From: Basidiobolus meristosporus CBS 931.73
Lineage: Eukaryota; Basidiobolomycota; Basidiobolomycetes; Basidiobolales; Basidiobolaceae
NCBI GenBank assembly: GCA_002104905.1
Contig: MCFE01000103.1
Location: 107,534-171,533 of the forward strand
DNA length: 64,000 nucleotides
Direction: 5' to 3'
Under the pieces are notes generated by a model that saw only the letters and a list, made by a program, of their open reading frames with translations, did not search any database and was not told where the DNA came from. Below, one piece after another: positions 22,018 through 36,092 of the stretch. A program made the position numbers and the translations under genes. The stretch's first letter is position 1. Every line of letters begins with the position of its first letter.

Positions 22018-22719
22018 ATCGAGGCGGGAGAAAATAGCCACAAGGGTTCAATAAACGTTTAATTTCAAGATATTTACTAAGCAACTAGAGGGTCAGACAT
22101 GCAGTTTCCTAGCTAGAGGTTGAAGAGCAGAGAGGAAAAAGAGAAAATGGAGATTGGAACGGCTGAAAAGCCCCACGATTAAATAATTGATTGAGATACA
22201 CTTTGGAGACAGCATAAACCTCTTCGTCGTACAAATAGACTCTATTTTAACCTCGAAATTTTCATTGCTTAGATCAATCAATATGGAGGGCTCAATAAGG
22301 TGGATGATTGGGCATGATATATTTGTACTCGAACAAAGCGAGAGCCATTTGCTCCAACGAGCTCTGGACTAAATTGGCGTAACAACCTACAATTAACCTG
22401 TAGTTAACCAAAATTGATTACTTTAACACAATCATCGCAGCATAATATAATCAGAATCCGTATCTGTAGTAATAACATAGACCCTGTTCTTGCCGTGATG
22501 CCGATATCCACCTATTTGGTCAAATAGTCATTCTACACTTGGTCCAATTTGGTCAGGAGAGGTTGTGCCGTGCATACATCAATGAATTGTTCCCAAAAAT
22601 AGCTATATAGGGTCAAGTTTGCAAAACCTAGATTCAATCATATTTAGTTGTTGATTTGTGAGACACCAATCCTTGGTCTATTCTACTTAAAGAAAGCTCT
22701 CTCAGGCTCACTCCTCAAT
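22018..22719. promoter_or_regulatory. Divergent intergenic region G-gamma / GUP1
   Basis: 702 bp, AT-rich, shared upstream region of two divergent genes. No separate gene or RNA is seen. Confidence 0.45.
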
Positions 22720-24949
22720 ATGACCTTGAGAGAAAATATTCATTACACACAGTTGAATGTACAGGAAGCCACCAGCAAGAAGCCTGACCAACTCCCTCCA
22801 TCTCCGTCAAGATGGCGGACTAAAGAGTTCTACTGCTATTACCTATTGTATCTAATAGTTATTCCATATATACTGAAGGTCGCATACAATATCAGTTCTG
22901 GTGCGTACTCTTTCTTTACTTAGCGGTTGTCTTCGTGAGCTCACCCTTCATCTCAGAATCGCATCCCAACTATTACCTCTATGCTGGCAACTTGTCCGAA
23001 GGCTGGCTGTTTGGAAGACGCGTGGTAAGCATCTTTGCTGCGCAGCTCCTTCTCAAAGGCTCACCCCATAACTTCCCAACTTCCAGGATAACAGCGATGG
23101 ACAGTTCGCTTCGTTTAGAAACAACTACCAATTAATAGCTGGATGCATGGGCTTCTACCTACTTTGCAGTAAAGGAATTAGATACTTGAATCGAACCCTA
23201 GTCGCTTCCACGCAAAGCCTGTTCTTGAAAGTTTCCTTCTCCCTGGTTTTTTCGGTTGTTTTTATTGGATTTGTCTATGGTGCCAACATAATCAAAATTA
23301 TGCTCCTGGTGACTGTGAATTACTTCATTGCCAAGAGTTGTGGCAGAAACCGCGTGAGTCCATTTCTTACTTGGCTGTTCAACATAGTCGTGTTGTTTGC
23401 CAACGAAAGATACCATGGTTACAAATTTGCTATGCTTAGTGAAAGCTTGGCATTCCTGGTAAGTATCGCTCTCCTGCACAACATTCGATGAAGCGCTCAC
23501 ATAGTCACTTCTATAGGATCAATACAGCGGAGTGTTCAGGTGGTACATCCTCTTTAATATCACCACCTTGCGGATGATATCGTTCAATATGGATTACTAC
23601 TGGAGCTTTACCAACCGCAAACGGGTGTCCGAATCAGCCGAGGTATGTAGCAACCAAACCCACTCTGAGATAAACATTGATTAACATGTCTTTGTTAATA
23701 GGATGGCGCTGAGCATTCATATACAGACGAGAGAGATCGCATTGAAACCTCCCACTTGCCTAACGACTATAATTATTTATACTACCTGACCTACATTTTT
23801 TACACACCGCTTTATTTGGCTGGGCCAATTATTACGTTTAATAACTTCCTCTCTCAAGTAAGTGATACTAAGCGCCCAGCTGCAGTTAAGAGCATCAGTT
23901 AACGTGATTTCCGGTATAGCTACGCGTTCCTTGTAAGACGATCACCCTCAAGTCTACGCTTATGTACGGGCTCCGCGTACTTGGTGCGGTTATCTTAATG
24001 GAGGTTATGCTGCATTGCTTTTACGTGGTAGCAATTAGTAGGGCCAAAGCATGGGCCGGATATACACCGTTAGAGATGAGCATGGTTGGATACCTCAACC
24101 TGAAACTGATTTGGCTTAAAGTAAGTTGGGATATCCACTGCAAATGTAATCCCACTTGGTATTCATCCCACGACAACCAACCTCATAGCTTCTGATTATA
24201 TGGCGTTTCTTTCGCTTCTGGGCTATGGCCGATGGGATCGAGGTTACTGAGAATATGCTGCGTTGCATGAGCAACAATTATTCGGCCCTTGGGTTCTGGA
24301 GAAGTTGGCATAGAAGTTACAACAGATGGCTAATCAGGTTTGTTTATCTTAGTGGTTAAACTAGTCAGATCCAGGTAAGCTAAATCGTCTCGTAGGTATG
24401 TATACGTGCCATTAGGTGGATCCAAGTATCAGGCGTACAACATGTGGTTCGTCTTTACTTTCGTGGCTTTATGGCACGATATATCCATGAAGCTGCTGGC
24501 TTGGGCGTGGTTGATCTGCTTGTTTATCCTCCCTGAGCTCATATGCACCGCATCGTTTGCAAAACCAAAGGTAGGATCGTTATCATCCATGATGCTGCGT
24601 AGTAATGGGCTAAGCCTCTTTTGGATCGATTCAGTATCAGTCAAAGCCCTGGTACCGTCACGTAGCTGGAGTTGGTGGAGTGGCCAATATCATAATGATG
24701 ATGATCGCGAATTTGGTCGGGTTCGCAGTTGGACTGGACGGGGTCCAGGAAATGTTGGCTGGAGTATTCAATGTTGATGGTAAGATAGATCTTGCATTGG
24801 GATGACTGTTTCAACTCAACCAACACATGTGATTTATAGGAATCTTTTTCCTGTTCATGACTTTCCTATCATTGTACGCGACCGTGCAGCTTATGTTCGA
24901 GGTTAGAGAACATGAACGCCGCAAACATGGAAAATACTTGAGCTATTGA
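22720..24949 (+). CDS. GUP1: GUP1-type membrane-bound O-acyltransferase (MBOAT)
   Basis: Multi-exon gene; start at the ATG at 22720, stop TGA at 24947-24949. The first intron is 22901-22956; further introns follow GRRV (about 23025), SLAFL, the SESAE segment and others. The joined protein has about ten membrane spans and GUP1 landmarks: PPSPSRW near the N terminus, [22 protein letters not shown], the loop [16 protein letters not shown] followed by VYVPLGG, and the MBOAT catalytic histidine in FVALWHDI. Yeast Gup1 is an ER enzyme that remodels GPI anchors by adding a long acyl chain to the lyso-GPI lipid, affecting wall and raft organisation. The C terminus ends in basic [12 protein letters not shown]. 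Confidence 0.92.
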
Positions 24950-25356
24950 CAACCATTGGCACCCCCTTTACTTAATTGATATCACCCCATTCGACCAGCC
25001 TTAATACATCCACCCACCAAAGTTGTAATGTTCCCCCGGTTAATAATACAGTGTAGTCGCAAGCTGACTGATCTGGGGAGATCGATAAAGCCCCAATAAT
25101 CATCATGTAGACTCAGCTGAGAAATGGGGCTGCTGCCGGTAGTTCGATCCCAGTGATCAGGCCAAATATAGAATTTCGTGGTATCTCGACTGTTCTTACC
25201 AAATATGACTCACAACATATCTATGCTCACTCGTGATATGTACAGTTCCCTTCCCCTGCCAACTTGGGTGTAGATAATGCATCCCAATCATATAACCCTA
25301 AGCTATATATTTCTCCCTGGATCGAAATTTCTCCAGTTCATCCTTCATCGCCCAGT
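24950..25356. other. Intergenic GUP1 / LYS12
   Basis: 407 bp holding the GUP1 3' flank and the LYS12 promoter. A TTCGATCCC-like stretch at about 25143 was examined as a tRNA B box, but no A box or cloverleaf could be found. Confidence 0.4.
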
Positions 25357-26779
<1,423 letters not shown>

Positions 26780-27021
26780 ATTTAGCATTACATAGATTTC
26801 ATCATACAAGTCGTTCTCCAGCAATAAAGCAATTCAGTATTAAAGCAAATCACTAGTGTTTAATTGTTCATGACGCTGATTCTGACTACCAACAAAGGTT
26901 TGAGAATTGATATGTGTGCGCATTCTGAATACATTAGCTTCGGTAAAAGGTCTCCATTCTGGTAGCTTCGAGTAGAAATGATGCGCAAGGGATTGTCAAC
27001 TCCGACATCTGTGAATATGGA

Positions 27022-27790
27022 TTACCCTCGTAGTAAATCGTAGTGAATATCCGATTCACTGCTTCTGGAGAGCCACAATGCAGCAGAACTATCATATAGA
27101 GTAAAACGTAAGCGCTGGTGGCGAGAGCAAGGTCGTATGCGCACCTGTGGTTACCTTAGCAATATGGCCACGTTCTGCACAACCGGTGCGATGCCAAGGT
27201 AAAAGTAGGAAGAATCGACACCCGCTGCGATGTATTTGATACACAGGATTGACTGAAAAATAAAAAAAGTTCACTAAACACAAGTCTACAGAGTGGCCAA
27301 CCAACCAATACATACGATTGAACCAGCTATGCCGCCACCCATCGCGGTCATCCCTACGAAGAGCAGTGCTCTTGCTTTCTTAGCAACCCCAGAACCACCA
27401 AAGGTCATGGAATCGTCATCCAAAAGACTTGGATCGATCGAGCTTACACTTCAATAGGTGAGCTTTCGCATGCACATACGAAATGAAGAGCGTAGAAACT
27501 CTTACATGATCATACCCAAGGTGGCTATAATGCCCGAAACGTAATCTTCAATACCTATGAATACTGGGAGCTCTTTGTAGGTTGTGGACAAAATTATGCC
27601 ATCGATGAACATCCACCACCCTACGGCAAACTAGAAAGGGGTCAATGTCGGCTCGAAGAGAATCCCAGCCACAGTGTGTACCGACCAAAAACCCAGCGAC
27701 GTACGCACCGATCTCTTTCTTCATCCCGAGCGCTGGAAACTTGGGGATGGCGCAAAGAAAGGGGCCTCTTGAATCTGACCAAGAATTCAT
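27022..27790 (-). CDS. VPS68: VPS68 / TMEM50 family membrane protein
   Basis: Start at the ATG at 27790 (MNSWSDSRGPFLCAIPKFP); stop TAA at 27022-27024. Exon 1 is 27686-27790, intron 27631-27685, exon 2 27506-27630, and exon 3 begins at 27448; later exons end in LLSSAALWLSRSSESD. The joined protein has four membrane spans with family landmarks: GMKKEIGAYVAGFLFAVGWW, WMFIDGIIL, EDYVSGIIATLGMIIVSSID and SILCIKYI. Yeast Vps68 is a vacuolar/endosomal membrane protein that acts with ESCRT-III and Vps55. The phases of all joins were checked and agree. An upstream in-frame ATG is not available, supporting this start. Confidence 0.88.
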
Positions 27791-28106
27791 GTGTGTTGAC
27801 AATGGAGTTACACAGCAAGTGATTACTTGCCTGAACCACGCGGGACATTTTCATGGTAGTTGATTCAACCGAGATATACGTCATGTTATCGAGGGATCCT
27901 GTGGATTCGTTACGAGATCACGTCTGGAAGACAAACCAAAATTCACAGTGAATACTCTAAGAAAGTAATTTATTACAGAGGTTTTGGTTGAATGATCGTA
28001 AAATAAATGTCCATTACTAATGTCCATAATGAAAAAAGTCCATAAATTAGATCTGTTTAGATCTTTAACTTAAAAAAATGTCCTTGGGTGATGTGAATCA
28101 CGCTAT
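27791..28106. other. Intergenic VPS68 / SAM synthetase
   Basis: 316 bp containing the VPS68 promoter and the SAM synthetase 3' untranslated region. No other feature seen. Confidence 0.4.
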
Positions 28107-29335
28107 TTAGAAGTTAAGCTTCTTGGGTTGTTCCCAGGCGAACTCCTCACGACCGAAGTGACCGTAGCAAGCGGTCTTGGAGTAGACGGGCTTGAAGAGG
28201 TTGAGCTCCTTGACAATGACACCTGGACGGAGGTCCCAGTTGTTCTTGATGATTTCGAGAAGCTCGGCGTTGGTCTTGGTGCTGGTACCGTAGGTATCGA
28301 CGAAGATGGAGAGGGGCTCAGCAACACCAATGGCATAGGAAAGTTGGACCAAACAACGCTTGGCCAAACCGGCGGCAACCAAGGACTTGGCGATCCAACG
28401 AGCGGTGTAGGCAGCGGAACGATCGACCTTGGACCAGTCCTTTCCGGAGAAGGCACCACCACCGTGAGCACCCCAACCACCATAGGTATCGACGATGATC
28501 TTACGGCCGGTAAGACCAGCATCACCTTGAGGTCCACCAATGATGAACTTGCCAGAAGGTTGCAAGTGGTAAATAGTCTTGTCATCAAGAAGGTTGGCAG
28601 GGATGACGGCATCAATAACCTTCTCCTTCAATTCACGACGAATGGTCTCGTTGTCGACCTCAGGGGCATGTTGAGTGGAGATAACAACGGTGTCAACTCT
28701 AAGAGGAACCATAGCACCGTTGTCGTTCTTGTACTCAACGGTAACTTGGGTCTTGGAATCAGGGCGCAACCAGCCGAGAGTACCATCACGACGGAGCTCA
28801 CTCATCTTGTAGTTAAGCTTGTGAGAAAGGGTAACGGTAAGGGGCATAAGCTCAGGGGTCTCGTCGGAAGCATAACCGAACATGATACCCTGGTCACCAG
28901 CACCGGTGTCCTCGATGGCTTGACTGACTTGGACCAAACCTTGAGCAATATCAGGAGATTGTTGCTCAATGGCAACAAGGACGTTGCAGGTCTTGTAATC
29001 GAAGCCCTTCTCGGAATCATCATAACCAATCTTGCGGATGGTCTCACGAATGACCTTTTGGTAGTCGATTTGAGCCTTGGTGGTGATCTCACCGAAGACC
29101 ATGATCAAACCAGTCTTGGCAGCAGTCTCGCAAGCAACCTTGGAGAGAGGATCTTGGGCGAGGCAAGCATCGAGGATGGCATCGGAGACTTGATCGCAAA
29201 TCTTGTCTGTTCGATAGATGAAACAGTCAGCAAAATCGCCTCAAACGTAGAAACTCATGCAGGAACCAAATACATACCAGGGTGACCCTCACCGACGGAT
29301 TCAGAGGTGAAAAGGAAAGTTTCAGCAACGGTCAT
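28107..29335 (-). CDS. SAM2: S-adenosylmethionine synthetase
   Basis: Two exons, 29278-29335 and 28107-29206, separated by a 71-nt intron inside the EGHPDK motif; 385 aa. It makes S-adenosylmethionine from ATP and methionine in the cytosol. Visible: [20 protein letters not shown] at the N terminus (ATP/metal binding), ATP-binding [12 protein letters not shown], the P-loop-like [21 protein letters not shown], and [19 protein letters not shown]. Strong codon bias leaves a 385-codon open frame on the opposite strand. The symbol is by analogy with yeast, which has two copies; only one is visible here. Confidence 0.97.
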
Positions 29336-32300
29336 TATTTTAGAATTGACAAGAGTAGAAAAGTCAGATACCTCCGACGAATGGCCGGGTGGCTCTTTTA
29401 AAGAGTAACGAAATTTTTTTCGCCTGAAAAAAAAAATTAGCGAAGGTGGAATGAATGCGATCGTTTGGAGAGAGCCTTGATTTGGAATCGGATATTTTGA
29501 CATAAGGCAGGCGAAATCTATGCTAATTTCACATTGGGAAAATCGAATGCTGACCATCTGTATAACACCGAGGTAGCCAATAGAAATCAAACAACATCAC
29601 GATAGCCCTGCCTTACTTCAAAATCAGATCCACAGCGCTAAACTGCCAATCTCAACTGCAACACTATAGAAACGATCGACACTGCTCCCCTAATCATCAC
29701 CAACCACGTTCTACCTCCCCTTCACCATATACTCACGTTACTGGTGTCCATTAGTAATGAATTCATACTTTGGCGAGCATGTTGCGGCCTCTACTTGCAC
29801 TGCTGCTATGGACTTTGGTCAGCTCTGGATGAAGGAGGTTGCATGGGGAGGATAGTGATATTGCGCAATTTCCCAATATATTCCAGGAGATATGGTGTGA
29901 TTTTGTGGTTGTTTAGCCAAACATAGCCAATACCAAAATAAAATCGACAGCCTATTACAAAATGTGCCCACTAGTACAGCAATAGTATCTTCCACCGATA
30001 TCCACTTTTGGGGCCGGATGCCGAATTGGTCAAATCTCCCACCATGTGCGGAATTCGTAATCAGATTTCGAGTAAAATACGAAGTTAGCTGAGTAGCTTA
30101 TGCTGAATAGATTCGGGATGAATCGTTGATTGCTTCGGGTTTGGTTTACAAATAATCATGTTCGTTTGACCGATCTTACTATGGTTAGGTTGGGGAGGAG
30201 GGGTTCTTTGCATCGTCCACCAACGGCTCCTCTTGAGCCATGATTTGCTATGGCCAGACTGGTTCGCACCGTCTCACCTTTCAAGAATTTTGGAATAAAT
30301 ACTCACGTGTGGTTTAGATTCCTGATCAAACCAACAGCTTCCAACTACAACTTAAGTTGATTAAAACCGAGAGTAAATGAACCATTATCCCAAAAGGTGA
30401 TTAAACCCAGTCGTAATGAACTTCCATCCACCCCACAAGTTGGTTAAATTCAAGCAGATTTTTCCATCCACCCCATAAGCTGATTAAATTCAGTCAGTTT
30501 CTTTCCATCCAGCAGTACTCGGGTCAAAAGATAGCTTGATGGCCGTTATCCATTAACTGGAGAGCAGCATTACTCCATATGGAATGGACGTTTGCTCGAC
30601 AAATAAATCACCAGCAACCCTATCTCCTACTCATTCAACAATTGGAGTTTCTAGAAATCCTAGATGCAGTATGATGAAAGGGAAGCCAATTGCGGATATG
30701 CATCCGTGAGCAAGTGAGCTCAGAGAGCGAGATACCTCACAGCCAGTGATTTTTGGGCATCAGGACAAAGGGGCATGCTGCAGAGTCGATCAACTGGGGG
30801 AGCTAAATTTAACCTGAGGGTTGAGTGGTCACACTCACCTACAAAGGCGGGAACGTTCCTCTCGATTGTCGATTTATTTGGGACGCGACTTACGCAAACT
30901 CTTAATCGAAGGGGTGCATGCTCCTTAAAATACGAGGGCCACATGCCCAACCCTCCTTATAGTAGAGAATACTAATGTACTTCTATCTGAGTCAAGTGGT
31001 TCCTTATCGCCATACTCACTCATCGGTGGAGTCGCACAATGGTAGGGATATCTAGAGCGAATTACACGAAGCGTTCATCCACTGAGACTCGGGACGGTCA
31101 CATATGCAGTGTACAGGTTGGGCTGGCTTTGGTTGGAGGATAGATGGCTAGGTTTTTCACCAAGGTTGGTAGTTTTGTTACCACCAGCTATTGACTCAAC
31201 CAAACTGGACCTGTAACACAAGGATTCTGCATGGAGGTAGTGTCGAGGTGGGGTAGTGGTAGTAATCAATTTTAAGACCATAAATGATCAATGAAAGCGA
31301 ACAAGGGAACACAATGTGGCCTGGATCTGGTTCTCCTCCGGAAAGTAGGTTGCACCATTTAAATTTGTTTACTCGAGGGAAGACACAAACCGGAATTTTG
31401 GTGATTCTAGTACGGAATATCTGACCGCTGCCTTCAAATAATGCCATTCTCCAAAGGTTGAGGTGAACCTGTTTCGTTGTCTCTGAATTAGTTTTGCCAC
31501 CATCCAGTCTCTTGGCGCTCGTCGTTGTTCGAAGAGCGTTGCGCCGGTTGGGGCACCGTCGACTATCACTGCTCGCGACGGTTTTGTCTTGTCAAAGGGG
31601 CCGTTTGAGTAACTTCTCTCTGTCCTGCGATTCAATCCTTCAATACGGATATTTTCCTATCGAATCCAAACCATTTCCGACTGCTCAACATTATGGAACA
31701 TCCACAGCCAATGACAGTACGTGATTGGCGAGAACGATATATCTAATCTTCACGTAGCCCATAACCATCGTTGAGGATAGACTGATGAATCGATTCTTTG
31801 CTCTCATTGAGCATAAATTGGTGAATCAATAGCAATCCACACTTGAACCAATTTATCATCCGCCAATATTGCATCCAGTCTGGTCACAATGCCCTCGTAA
31901 ACAACAACAACGGTTCGAGATCCATAAAATGTCATCTCCCGCTCATGGAACTAGTTTGGTGTTCAAAATGCTCTCGTTGTGCCAATTAGGAAATTCATCA
32001 TTAGTACATGCCCAAAGGCGGGCGAATGGTCAAAAAGTGGTTAGGTTTTGGTCGATATATTTGGTGAATGAATTAAGAAAACCAATGAGACAATTTCGAG
32101 AGTATATTATTTATATTGGCTTCGCAAGATGTATGGATCCCAGGGTCAATTACCCTGGTTTCGGTAGATTACCGCTGTTTGGATGGGAAGTTGCACAAAT
32201 GGGGATTTTTCCTGGTCGCGGTAAAGCTCTATACACGGAGGGTTTGCGGTAGTGAGTTGGCAGAGAGTGACATCGTTGTCATCAATTACTACCTTGCCAG

Positions 32301-32619
32301 AGAGAGCGTGGTTCCTAGATTAAGAAACATTCTGGCTTGCCATTGGTTGGGATCCGGATGTGGGATGCTGATTTGCTCGGATCTAAACATACAGATATTG
32401 GTATGGTTCCAAGATCCTGAGGGTGTCTATATATAAGGATCGCAACGGATTCTTTCTTCATCCAAGACAAATTGTCGACTCATTCCTTTTTTGTTAATCT
32501 CTCAGTTCAGTGACTTCCCTACTCTCGTGTAAATTCACTCTTACCTCGAATCCTCTTAGTGTATCTCGTGTTCTCCATATCACCTGCGGCTTCCTGCAAG
32601 CTTCACCCACACAAACAAA
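29336..32619. other. Long gene-poor region upstream of the homeobox gene
   Basis: 3.3 kb with no open frame carrying recognisable domains. It contains a small imperfect tandem repeat (about 30345-30510) and pyrimidine-rich promoter sequence just before 32620. Open frames at 31369-31635 (-), 31869-32436 (+) and others look random. A long 5' regulatory region for the homeobox gene is possible. Confidence 0.45.
30345..30510. repeat. Imperfect 40-bp tandem repeat, about four units
   Basis: Units starting TTCCATCCACCCCA recur at 30422 and 30462 with a second shared block GTT/GATTAAATTCA. Two more diverged units precede them (GTTGATTAAAACC.., GGTGATTAAACCC..). A further unit start is seen at about 30503. 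Confidence 0.6.
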
Positions 32620-34545
32620 ATGTCTTCCGAATTAGCCAACTTTAATGGGGAGCCACCTACCAAGAAGCGTTGCTCAGTTAATGAGCATGTATACGTTGAG
32701 GACAGTGACTTCGCGCAATACATTGACACCTCTAGTTTTGATTTCACTGGAGAATCTGAATCCACAGAGGGTGTATCACAGTCTATCAAAGATAGCGCTG
32801 AGCTTGCTTCTGACAAAGCCCAGGATCAACCAGGATCAGTGAACCAATCTGATGCCCCGTTGAAGTCCGAACCATCCAAGGCGGCCCAAGAAACTGCCTC
32901 AGAGGATCACTCGGATGCCGAGCATGACGCCAACGATAAAAAAGATACCGCCTCATCTAAAAAACGGACCAGAGCTACTGCGGAGCAACTCTCCATCTTG
33001 GAAGAGACCTTCCTAACCAACACGTCCCCCAACAGCAAGGTGCGCGAGGCTCTTGCTGAGCGGGTGAAGATGTCCGAACGCTCCATTCAAATCTGGTTTC
33101 AGAATCGCAGAGCCAAGGTCAAGCTGATGCAAAAGCGCTCCCACATGCTCCAGGAAGAGGCGTTCAAGCAACAGTATTTGAGCACATGCATGGCTGGGTA
33201 CAACCCCAACCTCTATCCCTTTCGAATGGGAATGGCGCCGTATCCAAATGGCCGCGTTCCTCTGCCACGATCGAGTTCTGAATTCGTCCCCCCAAACGTC
33301 CCAAGACCTGCTGTGCCACTCCCAAATCAACATTACGCTGTCAACGTTCCCGGGTACTATGCACCCGCGTATCCTGGTCAGATGCCCGTAGGGTATTCAC
33401 CACAACCGTTCATGGTTGGTCAGGATCCCTCCGGGGTCCCCATCCGTGAGAGACCAACTATGATGGTCCGTAGCATGTCTGCGCCTACCACTCCAAATGC
33501 AGCCTCGACCGATGGCTCCTATACATTCTCATGTGACACCTTAGGAGTGGGATCATGGAGACGCATGTCCATCACGTCTACCGATCTTCTCTGCTTCTTC
33601 AACACAGTCGAACGGAAGATGACCTGGCAAATCATGGACAACAACGCCCGCTTCAAACTAGAATTCCCATTCTCCGCGGTCGTGGGCCTGGAGTACAAAA
33701 CACTGGATGCGGTGTTCAGTCAGCTGGCCATAGACATCAACCAAACCCCCTCATTTTTCATGGAGGTCAAATCAGGGAACGGCCATGTGTGGACTCCCTG
33801 TCGTGATTTCACCGAAGGGAAGCAGGCGTCTCGTTTCTTTAGACACGTAATCAAGGGGCACTCACAGCCACTGAAAAGCCAACTTGTAATGTTGATGCAA
33901 GCAGATCCCAACCTGCAGAGGGTCACCCAGATCGATGCCCCCACCACCCCTGGAACTGCGTTGTCCTCACAAACCATTCCTGAAAGGCCGCCCTCATTCC
34001 CAGTGGTTAGCAATGACCCCCAGACATCAAACATGGACTTTGCCGCACGTCGAGCAATTTCTGTTCCTATGCTAAATATAGTAGGTGCAGGTGAAAGACC
34101 CAGAGCTTCGTCCATGGTTTCTGAGATTAGTCAGTTCGTACATTCGGAGATGACACCAGAGCTACAGGAGCAGATAATTGCTTCCCTCAGCCAAGGTAGT
34201 ACTATCGCTATCGGATCCAACATGGCCACTCCACCATTGGCTGAGCATGATTTGCATCAACCATCCGCATCCAACTCCCCAATCGAAAACGGCACCCCAG
34301 CTCCCAACGAGCTCGTACTGACCTCCCCGTTGAGTCTTTACCAAAACACCTTGGAGCAAGGGCAGTACGCGAGCAACGGCTCGAGCTCCATGGACCCTAT
34401 GTTTGGTAACTTGGGTTCGCAAATGGCATCGAATGATGGGCTTCTCAACTATGACAATGAGATTTACGACCAAATACTGGTTGGGGGCGGATACCAATCC
34501 GACCTCCTCAATCAAGAATTCGTCACATCCAACGGGCAATTCTAA
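32620..34545 (+). CDS. Homeobox transcription factor with a conserved fungal C-terminal domain
   Basis: 641 aa, intronless. An acidic Ser-rich N terminus is followed by a homeodomain at about residues 113-172 (RATAEQLSILEETF .. IQIWFQNRRAKVK), with the invariant WF.N.R of helix 3. A Pro/Tyr-rich linker follows, then at about residues 297-420 a folded-looking segment (LGVGSWRRMSITSTDLLCFF .. TWQIMDNNARFKLEFPFS .. WTPCRDFTEGKQASRFFRH). Such a segment occurs in fungal homeobox proteins such as S. pombe Phx1; that match is from memory of the family and moderate. The rest is low-complexity Ser/Pro/Asn. Nuclear DNA-binding regulator; targets cannot be read from the sequence. The start is the first ATG after a pyrimidine-rich leader. 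Confidence 0.9.
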   Translation: MSSELANFNGEPPTKKRCSVNEHVYVEDSDFAQYIDTSSFDFTGESESTEGVSQSIKDSAELASDKAQDQPGSVNQSDAPLKSEPSKAAQETASEDHSDAEHDANDKKDTASSKKRTRATAEQLSILEETFLTNTSPNSKVREALAERVKMSERSIQIWFQNRRAKVKLMQKRSHMLQEEAFKQQYLSTCMAGYNPNLYPFRMGMAPYPNGRVPLPRSSSEFVPPNVPRPAVPLPNQHYAVNVPGYYAPAYPGQMPVGYSPQPFMVGQDPSGVPIRERPTMMVRSMSAPTTPNAASTDGSYTFSCDTLGVGSWRRMSITSTDLLCFFNTVERKMTWQIMDNNARFKLEFPFSAVVGLEYKTLDAVFSQLAIDINQTPSFFMEVKSGNGHVWTPCRDFTEGKQASRFFRHVIKGHSQPLKSQLVMLMQADPNLQRVTQIDAPTTPGTALSSQTIPERPPSFPVVSNDPQTSNMDFAARRAISVPMLNIVGAGERPRASSMVSEISQFVHSEMTPELQEQIIASLSQGSTIAIGSNMATPPLAEHDLHQPSASNSPIENGTPAPNELVLTSPLSLYQNTLEQGQYASNGSSSMDPMFGNLGSQMASNDGLLNYDNEIYDQILVGGGYQSDLLNQEFVTSNGQF

Positions 34546-36092
34546 ATCACGACCATTTTCCACCATTCTCTGATCTCATCACCCGCCAATTAGATACACC
34601 AAGATTCCTATTTTTGTCCCTTTTCGTTGTAAAGTTTTGTTGAACATATTCCTTTTGGGTCTAAAAATCGCTGTATATTACTGAGAGCAATAAATCGCTA
34701 TTTTTATTACAAGTCTTTGTTTTGGCTGTAGGGTCTCATGACGCCGCCCTAGTAGTACCACATCCTGCGAGCCAATCGTGATGGTCACCCCTGTCTAACT
34801 TCCAATGAACCCCATTAGTTGAGCCCATCACCTCCAAAGATTGGTCCTGGAAACCACAAACCTCATTGAGCAATGCCCATTCATTCTTGGACAGCCTCTA
34901 TGAGGTAATTGTGGGATGAACAGGTCTCTCGATGCTTTATTCAACATGATGCACTTATCCCCACGATTGAGTGATGGAAATAGAAATGCAATATGTGCCC
35001 TTCTCTGGAATCCATTATAGCGACATCTCAAGGCCATCAAGCCAAGAAGACCATTGATTCGCCAAGCGCATGTGGTAAAACCTGTGATTATGGATTTCAT
35101 TTCTAGCCTTTGTGTTTCCTAACTTGTCTGGAGAAGGGTAACAGCCTGGGTACCGGGGAGTGGATCTTTCTTACCAGCCCGGGTATCTTCGGAGTTGGTT
35201 AGAGCAAGTGCTGTGGGCAAGTACTGCGATGATCGTATCTGGGCCTTGGTGTATAATCATTAAGGTTTCTGATAATCCCTTAAATGACTTTAAGCACGAA
35301 TCAAGATTGTGTGAAAGAATCTCGATGATATTCATGAAGTCGCCGAGTGGGTGGATATATTTGGATAAATAGGTTTTATCAGGATCGTCAAATCTTATTT
35401 CCACGGACATTGTCCCTCATTTCTTTTATGAACCTGATTGTTTGTATCCCCTAGGGTGCTGCCACAACGTCATTGTTGTAAATGATGTGAGACTTCGTGC
35501 TACATGCGATCAAACGGTGGTTAAGCATTGTTTAGGCCCTGTCAGGTGATGATTGGACTAGCTGGCGGCAAATCAGTCCTACCGAGATGGAGTCAGAGGG
35601 GGGCTGGAATCGGGTCGATACTTAGGGCCCGAAGGAACGATAATCTTGTCGGATTACTATACTTCTGCAGCCATTTCGACTGATGATCAAATAGGTTTAA
35701 TAGAGTTCGGATAGGAGGGGTCGTTTGGCTGATATCTCCATCTCCGTCATTTGGAATCTTCACTAATAGGCAACCCGAGGTTTTGCAATGTGGCCAGAGT
35801 GTTCTCGGTGGATTTGCGTTGCTCTATTTGTCTTTTTTGTCAACAATACGGAATCTTTATTTGTGGGCGGTCTATACTCTGAAGGACATAGGAAACACCT
35901 CAACATTGCTGATTATGACTAATTCGACAAGGTAGGCAGTTATGGCTGCCTACCAAGAAACCATCGCCCGTACCCCACGGACTTCGTGGCTTTGGGCAAA
36001 TGCTGATACAAATATGGGTTCAAGCTTTTATTAGGAAACCAAGGCTCCAAATATCATTTCATCAGCAACTCTATGGGTGGAAAGATGAATGC
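34546..36092. other. Intergenic homeobox / WDR6
   Basis: 1.5 kb between convergent genes. An AATAAA signal at about 34688-34695 serves the homeobox gene. A minus-strand frame from the ATG at 35410 (MSVEIRFDDPDKTYLSKYIH..) runs 79 codons and ends beside a GTAAGA donor-like site, but I found no acceptor giving a sensible continuation and no known domain. It is left as an unproven small gene. Confidence 0.4.

Noticed and set aside
25130-25160. TTCGATCCC, a tRNA B-box-like sequence
   Set aside because: No A box at the right distance and no cloverleaf arms.
28128-29285. 385-codon open frame on the plus strand opposite SAM synthetase
   Set aside because: It mirrors the coding strand of a strongly codon-biased gene; the protein is low-complexity Leu/Gly/Val and has no domain.
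30345-30510. CRISPR-like spacing of a 40-bp repeat
   Set aside because: The units are directly adjacent with no spacers and are imperfect; the genome is eukaryotic.
34828-35410. Possible small minus-strand gene (MSVEIRFDDPDK.. then GTAAGA)
   Set aside because: The acceptors tested gave immediate or very early stops, and the protein is not recognised.
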